A stretch of DNA of 64,000 bases. Origin: Pyrenochaeta sp. MPI-SDFR-AT-0127 (Eukaryota; Ascomycota; Dothideomycetes; Pleosporales; Cucurbitariaceae). How positions within the stretch are numbered: the stretch's first letter is position 1; each line of letters starts with the position of its first letter. Shown here one piece after another: positions 58,223 to 64,000 of the stretch. The stretch is from positions 152,855 to 216,854 of the forward strand of contig JAGTJM010000056.1 in assembly GCA_020747015.1 (NCBI GenBank), written 5' to 3'. Below the pieces are notes generated by a model that saw nothing but the letters and a program-made list of their open reading frames with translations, did not search any database and was not told the DNA's origin. A program made the position numbers and the translations under genes.

Positions 58223-60076
58223 ATGGCCGCCTCAACGCGAGCAATCACGCCTACGCACTCTGGCCCGTTCTCTGCGCCAAATGGGCCCAGCACTCCAGGC
58301 TCGACTGCGCGCAACACACACGGCAATGCAAGCTTCGGGACCCATCTCACTAAATCACCACGTGGACTTTCCCCCAGGCTCTCTCCACAGCCGCTCACAG
58401 GAGCAGCTGCCTTGGCCGACGAGCGACGCTATCGCGAAGCTTCGTCGCGCGGTACCACCCCCAACCCCGCCGCCGTAGCTCTCCAGAGCTTGACGGGAAA
58501 CCAGCAGTCTCCTATTTCAGACGCCGCGCAAGGGCCAGCAAAGATGAGCGCACACGTCGACAAGGCAACAAAGCCACTCATCATCCCGGAACACGCCGGC
58601 GTCACGGGCGAACACATGCAGACAAGTCCAGTCAGCCTCTCCAGCTTTGGCGATGGCGATTCGACCTCTGCGCCCGGTGTTCCTGCCATTGAAGCAACGG
58701 CAGCCCCGATTGGGACCACAGCGCAGGAAGGCGCGCCCCAGCAACCACCACACCACCCGCAACACCATCACCAGCTGATTGCGCCAAACCCTGGTGACAA
58801 CCCAGGCAGTCGCGCGTTCACGTTCCCTGGTCCGAGGCCTCCAGAACCCGACCCACGCGCCCCAGCTCGCCAGATGAGCTTGCCGGGCTATGGCCAAAAC
58901 CCCCCCAAATCGCCGTCTACGAAGCGCCACAAATGCCCCTACTGCTCCACCGACTTCACGCGACACCATAATCTTAAGAGCCATCTGTTAACGCACAGTC
59001 AAGAAAAGCCTTACGAATGCCCTACGTGCCAAGCACGTTTCCGCCGTTTGCATGACTTGAAACGCCACACGAAACTGCACACAGGCGAGCGTCCACATAC
59101 CTGCTTCAAATGTGGCCGCAGATTTGCTCGTGGCGACGCGCTCGCGCGACATAACAAGGGTCAGGGTGGCTGTGCAGGCCGCCGGTCGAGTTTTGGCATC
59201 GATGATGAGCTGGGAGATGGCAAGGGCGAAGATGGCATGGACGGCGTCATATACACTGGCGAAGGAGAAGACGACGATGATGATGGCGGCCGCCGCGAGA
59301 GTGAGCCAGCGCGTAAGAGGCAGAATACCGGAACTTCTACGCAAGGTTCGTATCATCAGCATTCAAGTACATATCCGCCCATTGCTGCCGCCAACCGGCC
59401 CTCGAGCAGCCAAAACAACCTCCGGCCGTACTACCCAGCATCATCAACGCAACCAACTAACATTTCGCCTAAAATAGCTCCATCAAGTATCTCATCGCTC
59501 CACAATGCGAACCAGTCGAATGTGTTTGCCCAGGGCGGCATGACTGAAAGTCCAAAGCCACTCTCCCCTGGCCAGCAGGAGCAGCACCGCCTCGGCGCGA
59601 CAGAAGGTAGTCTGCACGGCTCGCGTTCGCCCAATATGTCGCAACACATTCATCAGCAAAATTTCGCTCGTGGTCGGGGAACACCCCCCATTGGCCTAGC
59701 CCCGCCAATCACCAATAATGGTCCACATCTCCCTTCGCTGCCTGGTCTAAATCCCATGGCCACCAAGCCGGGTTCACAGGGTGGCAAAGTCAATGGGCCA
59801 AGTATACTTCAACACCAGCAAATGGCCGCGCCAGGAACGGCATCGCAACCGGGCAGCATGTCAAGTCATGGCGGCAGCGGTAGCAGTATGCGTGAGGTGA
59901 TGGGTAATCAGGTCGACGTGTGGCAATATGTCCGCGAGATAGAGTCTCGTATGGCCCGCACTGAGAAGGAGCACAACGAGAAAATATCTGTTCTGCAGAA
60001 CGAGATCACCACGCTGCGTGCTCAGCTAGCGCAACAGCATGTGAATCACGCGCAAGCACAGCACCAAGGCCATTAG
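58223..60076 (+). CDS. C2H2 zinc-finger transcription factor
   Basis: This single-exon frame encodes 617 residues. Residues 1-230 are low complexity, rich in Pro, Ser, Ala, Gln and His. Residues 236-320 hold three C2H2 zinc fingers. Finger 1 (CPYC...H.LTH) is followed by linker SQEKPYEC, finger 2 (CPTC...H...H) by the canonical TGERPHTC linker, and finger 3 (CFKC...ARHNKGQGGC) ends in His and Cys. Canonical linkers mean sequence-specific DNA binding. An acidic stretch follows (about 340-360, many Asp/Glu), then a Ser/Pro/Gln/Asn-rich region. A C-terminal coiled coil at about 565-605 (VREIESRMARTEKEHNEKISVLQNEITTL pattern) suggests dimerisation. The layout resembles fungal AZF1-like regulators, but targets are unknown. 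The ATG has only moderate context (CTCATGG). Confidence 0.88.
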   Translation: MAASTRAITPTHSGPFSAPNGPSTPGSTARNTHGNASFGTHLTKSPRGLSPRLSPQPLTGAAALADERRYREASSRGTTPNPAAVALQSLTGNQQSPISDAAQGPAKMSAHVDKATKPLIIPEHAGVTGEHMQTSPVSLSSFGDGDSTSAPGVPAIEATAAPIGTTAQEGAPQQPPHHPQHHHQLIAPNPGDNPGSRAFTFPGPRPPEPDPRAPARQMSLPGYGQNPPKSPSTKRHKCPYCSTDFTRHHNLKSHLLTHSQEKPYECPTCQARFRRLHDLKRHTKLHTGERPHTCFKCGRRFARGDALARHNKGQGGCAGRRSSFGIDDELGDGKGEDGMDGVIYTGEGEDDDDDGGRRESEPARKRQNTGTSTQGSYHQHSSTYPPIAAANRPSSSQNNLRPYYPASSTQPTNISPKIAPSSISSLHNANQSNVFAQGGMTESPKPLSPGQQEQHRLGATEGSLHGSRSPNMSQHIHQQNFARGRGTPPIGLAPPITNNGPHLPSLPGLNPMATKPGSQGGKVNGPSILQHQQMAAPGTASQPGSMSSHGGSGSSMREVMGNQVDVWQYVREIESRMARTEKEHNEKISVLQNEITTLRAQLAQQHVNHAQAQHQGH

Positions 60077-61136
60077 GGTCTGCCAACCAACTTTTGCCTG
60101 GACCTCGTCTACTTGGCGATGAACGCTTGCTCGATTGCAGGCACGACACGCCAGTCGACGCGTATTGTCCAGTGATGCACGTTACGTCTTTGTTTAGCTG
60201 TGATCGGCGCCCACCTTCAACGTCGGTGTTGCACAGCAGGCCAGGAGTTGATTGGCGTTCTACATGGATGAAGAAGCACTTGTCAAGATCGAAGACACAA
60301 CGCCATACAGGTTATTGGACAGTAACCTCGATGGGGGAGGCATTCGGAGTTTCCCAAGGCTATTTCTACATTGGCAACACTTCGATGGATAGAGAAAGGC
60401 CAACAGCCACCCAGAGCGTGTGCTAAAGTCACCCATACTGCGACGTGTTTCTGTACTCGGTTTCTGTCTGTTCTTGCGCGCTCACCTACCTTCAAATCTG
60501 TACATTATAACGCTCTTATTTTTCCAGTACCCTATGTCTCAGTTTTCTCTCTTGTTCCATTTCATACTGCCAGGGAAAGAAGGAGAGTTTGAATGGGCTT
60601 GGGCCCTACAGCGCGGTGTTTCAATTCGCATGATACCTAGTGGTCGCGGACAGAGTGGAATGTGACGAACGGTAAGTTACGATCAATGAACAAATTGATA
60701 TTGACGAGAGAATTCAACTATGCCACTTTTTAATTTTGCTCACATGCTAGCCAAGTGGAAGTGGATGCACGAGATTGCAAACTCAAGCTAATCACTATTT
60801 TATGTGGCAAGGTTTCTGAAGTGCCAGTGGGTAAGCCAGTGGGGAAGCCAGTGTGAAGCATGGAAGGGGGTAGTTCACCAGGCGCCGGAAAACATGCAAG
60901 GTACTATAGCCTGTATGCATGTTGATTCCGACGAGTTGGTCGTGGGATTTTTTTGGTGTGAGGTATTTGAGACGCAATGCCAGCAGAGCATGTCCAGCAG
61001 CAATGCAGCGTCCCCCTTGGAGACATGGGCACCCACCTCGGCGTATTGGAAGAATGGCGCCTAGTGCTGAGAAGGCTCTGCCACGGTGTTGTCAGGAAAC
61101 TTGGGCGATGCGCACAAAAGTGTAGTCTAACAGGTA

Positions 61137-61170
<34 letters not shown>

Positions 61171-61600
61171 TGTGTGTGTGTGTGTGTGTATCTGAGCTCT
61201 GCGGTGCATAGGAGGGATACTTGGAAGTGAGAAGGGCTGGCTGCGGGCAAGGCGTTTCAACTGGCCTGTGCGCCCACCCGAGCCCTCTTGCTCTCCACTT
61301 GGATGCAGGCTGCCCTTACACGTCAGAGCACTGCCGACACACACCACAACTACACAACCCCCCTTGCCCGGAGACCAATATCTACATAGCGGCACCAGGT
61401 ACACCATTTCGTCATCCCATCCTGCCCAACGCCCCAAATGGATGGCGGCCTGCTTCGCTGATAGGCGCAACCGCGCAACCTGCCCGCAGTACACGCCCAA
61501 TCGAAGCAGCCCTTAGCCGCGCTGGGAGTGACTTGTCCGCAGAAGCTTGCCCAGGCGGCCCGGTTCACAGTCACACCAGGGAATACTCCCACCCCAAGCC
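60077..61600. other. Intergenic region with a compound dinucleotide repeat
   Basis: No gene was recognised between the C2H2 gene and the gene at 61601. The region holds the 3' flank of the former, a compound microsatellite at 61139-61188 and a C-rich leader-like stretch before 61601. Confidence 0.55.
61139..61188. repeat. Compound microsatellite (AG)15(TG)10
   Basis: Fifteen AG units run directly into ten TG units, about 412 bases upstream of the next start codon. Such tracts mutate by slippage and are good length-polymorphism markers. A purine/pyrimidine tract here could also lie in a promoter. Confidence 0.95.
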
Positions 61601-64000
61601 ATGGAAATGTTGAGCTCATCAGACTCGCACCGCCGCCGCAAGAAGGACCCAGACCGCGAACGCAGCAGCCCCAAAAGCAAGGACAGGGAGCGCCATAAAA
61701 GCACCAAGACCCGCAAGCCACGCTCCTCTGCCTCCAAGGAAGAAGACACCGAGGGCGACCGACCTAGAGAGCGCCCTTCCAGAGAGCGCTTGCGAACCTC
61801 GTCATTGTCGCAATCCTCCAAATCACACAAGATGGCTGTCGTGCCCGAGATGGACCGCAGAGGCTCCATGGGCTCCGTAAACGGCTCCAGGACCAGTTTG
61901 CCATACCCCACCTTGTCCAAAACATATGCGAAGGAGAACATATACTCGCGGGAAGAGTTGGAGCGAAGGAAGTCGACACTGGCACCAGAGGCCACAGACG
62001 CCAACGGCCAGGACAAGGACAGCGAGCCACAAGTTGTACCACCGCCTAGTCGAGTCGCGCCCCCACCACCGCGAGCGCCGCCGAGTCCCCCGCTCACCGC
62101 AACAACATCGGCAGACTTGAGGAAGACGGCAAGCGCAAACAGCATGCGACGGAAGAACTCGGAGACGGTGACCAAAGAGATGGAGGCAGCCAGGCGGAGC
62201 GTAGACAGTGGAACGCGCATGACATCCCAGGCCGGACCACGGGTAGCATCGCGCTCAAGCATACGCGAAGGAGACAACTACGAGGAGACAGATTTCACCT
62301 CTACCACGGGATCCCAACCGAGCACAGTTCGCGCAAAGTCACCCCAACTGGCTCCCAGAACCAAGACCGCAAGCCCATCAAGTGCTCGCCCTCCAGGAAA
62401 AACATCCACGCCGGTCAAAACAAAAGCGAGAGCAGCCTCAGAGGTCACACTCGATTCAGATACCACATCCGTGCCTCCGGAGCACAATACCCACCTTCGA
62501 GGGCCCTCTCCATCTCATTCGGAGAACTCGCCGGCATCCGTCGTGGATTCTTCACCAAGAACACCTACTCAGCACTCCTTGCTACCTTCGGTTGTCTCTT
62601 CTGTGAAGGATGGACCACCTATGATTGAAATCATTACTGACCCAATGTCAAGAACACAATCTGTCGACCCAGATTACTCTGACTCGCCCATGACTCCGCC
62701 GCCCCCACCACCACCTCCAGCCATGATGATGGAGGCGCCTCGAGTGGACTACCTCCTTCAAAATGGTGGTTTGGCTAAAGCAATTCCACGCAGTCTCTTG
62801 GCTGCAATCGATGGCGTGCCCGCTTCTGCATACTCGCAGTATCAAACACCACGACTATCTGGAGCACAAGCTCATGATGTCCGATCCTTCTTCAAACCTC
62901 TTCAAAACGTACTCAACAGCTACAACACCGTCATGGATACGAGTGGCTCTCTCGCAGTGGCGACAGGTTACCGGTCGGTCGCACGTCGTCTTCTCGACCG
63001 TCTTGAGAATGTGTTTGCTCGCAACATCTCCTCTGAGCATTGTCAATGTATGATGTGCTTCGAACAGCCGCTGCCTGATGAGTCTTCTGGTGTCAACTGG
63101 GGCGAAATTCTGGAATTAGTTTCTGGACGATGCGAATTGGCACCATGGCCACCTTACGAAGACCACTCAGCACCTGGACTCGGTATCTCATCCAGTCTCG
63201 AAGCTCCGTGTCAGCGAATTGACGTAGATGTCCCGGAACAGTACCGAGAGCACTATGAGAAACAATCAAAGAAGACAAAGGTAGCAGTCCAGTCCTGGCT
63301 CTCAGACCAGCAGGAAGATGTCCCAGAAGATGCAGACGATGAGACTCTGACATTCATCATGCTTACTCGCTTGGAGCAACCACAACGACCCCTATTCTAC
63401 GCACTCCTTTGGGGTTTGGATAAGCTTCCAAACCCCCGCACTCAAAAGCCTGATGCAGGTACTCCGCCTTACTTGGCCAAGGCCAGTCTAGCGTTGCAGC
63501 GCCTTTACCGTCTGTACACCCCTCCGCGCGACCAGCTTGTAGTGATGTACCTTATCCGCCATCCAGACATGCACAACATGCTCGCGACACTAGCAGCCGT
63601 CAGCAAACATGAATGGGAAATCCTTGTTTCTGGACGTTTTGATGGCTTTCTCTGGTCTGGTGCGGACGACTTACCTGAGATGAACTCAACTCCTCCACGG
63701 ACTGCGTCAAGGAATATGTTCGGCCAAATTCCACCCACTGACGGCCCACAACGCTTCACGTCCCCTTTCAGTCCCAATCGATTTGGCACTTTCAGCCCGA
63801 GTCCCAACTCTCGTCCCGGATCAGTCCGCCCAGGATCTACACGTCCACCTGGTGGTGCTCCCGTGCAGATAGATGAGGAAACTGAGCTCGCTGTCCTCGC
63901 TGAGATTGAACGCGAGATCTACCTTGGCATGGAAGCCATGGAAGACGCCTTCGAGCACCTACATAATCAGGCCGAAACGGTTAGGCGACGACTTCGTGAG
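61601..64000 (+). CDS. Large uncharacterised protein, 3' end outside the window
   Basis: The frame is open for 800 codons from the ATG at 61601 to the window edge without a stop or needed intron, so the protein is longer than 800 residues. Residues 1-370 are hydrophilic and disordered, with many Ser, Pro, Arg and Lys: an RS/DR-rich start like RHKSTKTRKPRS, then poly-Pro tracts and SP/TP sites that suggest phosphorylation. From about residue 385 the sequence becomes globular and helical, with a segment ISSEHCQCMMCF near residue 480 whose Cys-x-Cys-x2-Cys with a preceding His looks like a metal-binding knuckle. Around residues 585-690 a conserved-looking helical block continues (LFYALLWGLDKLPNP; GRFDGFLWSGADD). 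The last visible part is a helical acidic stretch ending in a possible coiled coil. No family was recognised with confidence. The ATG context is CCATGG. Confidence 0.75.
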   Translation, partial: MEMLSSSDSHRRRKKDPDRERSSPKSKDRERHKSTKTRKPRSSASKEEDTEGDRPRERPSRERLRTSSLSQSSKSHKMAVVPEMDRRGSMGSVNGSRTSLPYPTLSKTYAKENIYSREELERRKSTLAPEATDANGQDKDSEPQVVPPPSRVAPPPPRAPPSPPLTATTSADLRKTASANSMRRKNSETVTKEMEAARRSVDSGTRMTSQAGPRVASRSSIREGDNYEETDFTSTTGSQPSTVRAKSPQLAPRTKTASPSSARPPGKTSTPVKTKARAASEVTLDSDTTSVPPEHNTHLRGPSPSHSENSPASVVDSSPRTPTQHSLLPSVVSSVKDGPPMIEIITDPMSRTQSVDPDYSDSPMTPPPPPPPPAMMMEAPRVDYLLQNGGLAKAIPRSLLAAIDGVPASAYSQYQTPRLSGAQAHDVRSFFKPLQNVLNSYNTVMDTSGSLAVATGYRSVARRLLDRLENVFARNISSEHCQCMMCFEQPLPDESSGVNWGEILELVSGRCELAPWPPYEDHSAPGLGISSSLEAPCQRIDVDVPEQYREHYEKQSKKTKVAVQSWLSDQQEDVPEDADDETLTFIMLTRLEQPQRPLFYALLWGLDKLPNPRTQKPDAGTPPYLAKASLALQRLYRLYTPPRDQLVVMYLIRHPDMHNMLATLAAVSKHEWEILVSGRFDGFLWSGADDLPEMNSTPPRTASRNMFGQIPPTDGPQRFTSPFSPNRFGTFSPSPNSRPGSVRPGSTRPPGGAPVQIDEETELAVLAEIEREIYLGMEAMEDAFEHLHNQAETVRRRLRE

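Noticed and set aside
1..64000. tRNA or rRNA genes
   Set aside because: Looked for T-loop-like GGTTCRANNC motifs with matching stems by eye; the few partial hits (for example near 14643 and 13286) lack an acceptor stem or A box.

Overview
This window is nuclear DNA of a filamentous ascomycete (Pezizomycotina). The genes are separated by long non-coding stretches, and introns are short (about 45-85 nt) with GTAAGT-like donors and CTAAC/CTGAC branch points. There are no operons. Families typical of moulds are present: a Zn2Cys6 and a C2H2 transcription factor, a HET-domain protein, GH2 beta-galactosidase with an MFS sugar permease, a DHA2 multidrug transporter, and a chitin-binding secreted protein. 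Intron size and gene style suggest Dothideomycetes (Pleosporales-like), but that is an inference. No rRNA, tRNA or CRISPR was recognised.

Layout. 0.9-2.5 kb: a Ser/Pro-rich uncharacterised protein. 2.5-10.3 kb: a long gene-poor stretch. 10.3-12.3 kb: an 81-residue SAP-domain protein converging on a three-exon aldehyde dehydrogenase with an apparent GC-AG intron. 12.3-16.6 kb: no convincing gene. 16.6-17.5 kb: a four-helix membrane protein. 18.6-20.9 kb: an intronless Zn2Cys6 regulator. 24.1-25.4 kb: an FAD monooxygenase of the salicylate-hydroxylase type. 26.1-31.9 kb: a divergent pair, GH2 beta-galactosidase and a lactose-permease-like MFS transporter, sharing a 959-bp promoter. This is a compact lactose/galactoside-use module like bgaD-lacpA of Aspergillus nidulans. 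32.8-33.6 kb: an orphan Pro-rich protein. 36.1-38.0 kb: a five-exon amino-acid permease. 39.0-41.5 kb: a HET-domain protein. 41.6-42.7 kb: an extended SDR (3-beta-HSD type). 43.4-46.1 kb: a frame-broken uncharacterised gene. 46.8-47.7 kb: a secreted dienelactone-hydrolase-like protein. 47.9-48.6 kb: a coiled-coil protein. 49.2-51.1 kb: a four-exon DHA2 transporter. 52.1-52.5 kb: remains of an RBR (RING-IBR-RING) ubiquitin ligase gene. 54.0-55.8 kb: a four-exon secreted protein with two chitin-binding modules, a Ser/Thr linker and a Cys-rich C-terminal domain. 58.2-60.1 kb: a C2H2 factor. 61.6 kb to the end: a large low-complexity protein that runs out of the window.

Only the lac pair is a clear functional cluster. 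The oxidoreductase, hydrolase and transporter genes at 41-51 kb lie near one another but no biosynthetic backbone enzyme is present. The most unusual items are the decayed RBR gene, the frame-broken 43-46 kb gene, the GC-AG intron, and the chitin-binding protein with a Cys-rich C-terminal domain. Exon boundaries were set by hand from splice signals and reading-frame continuity, without transcript data.
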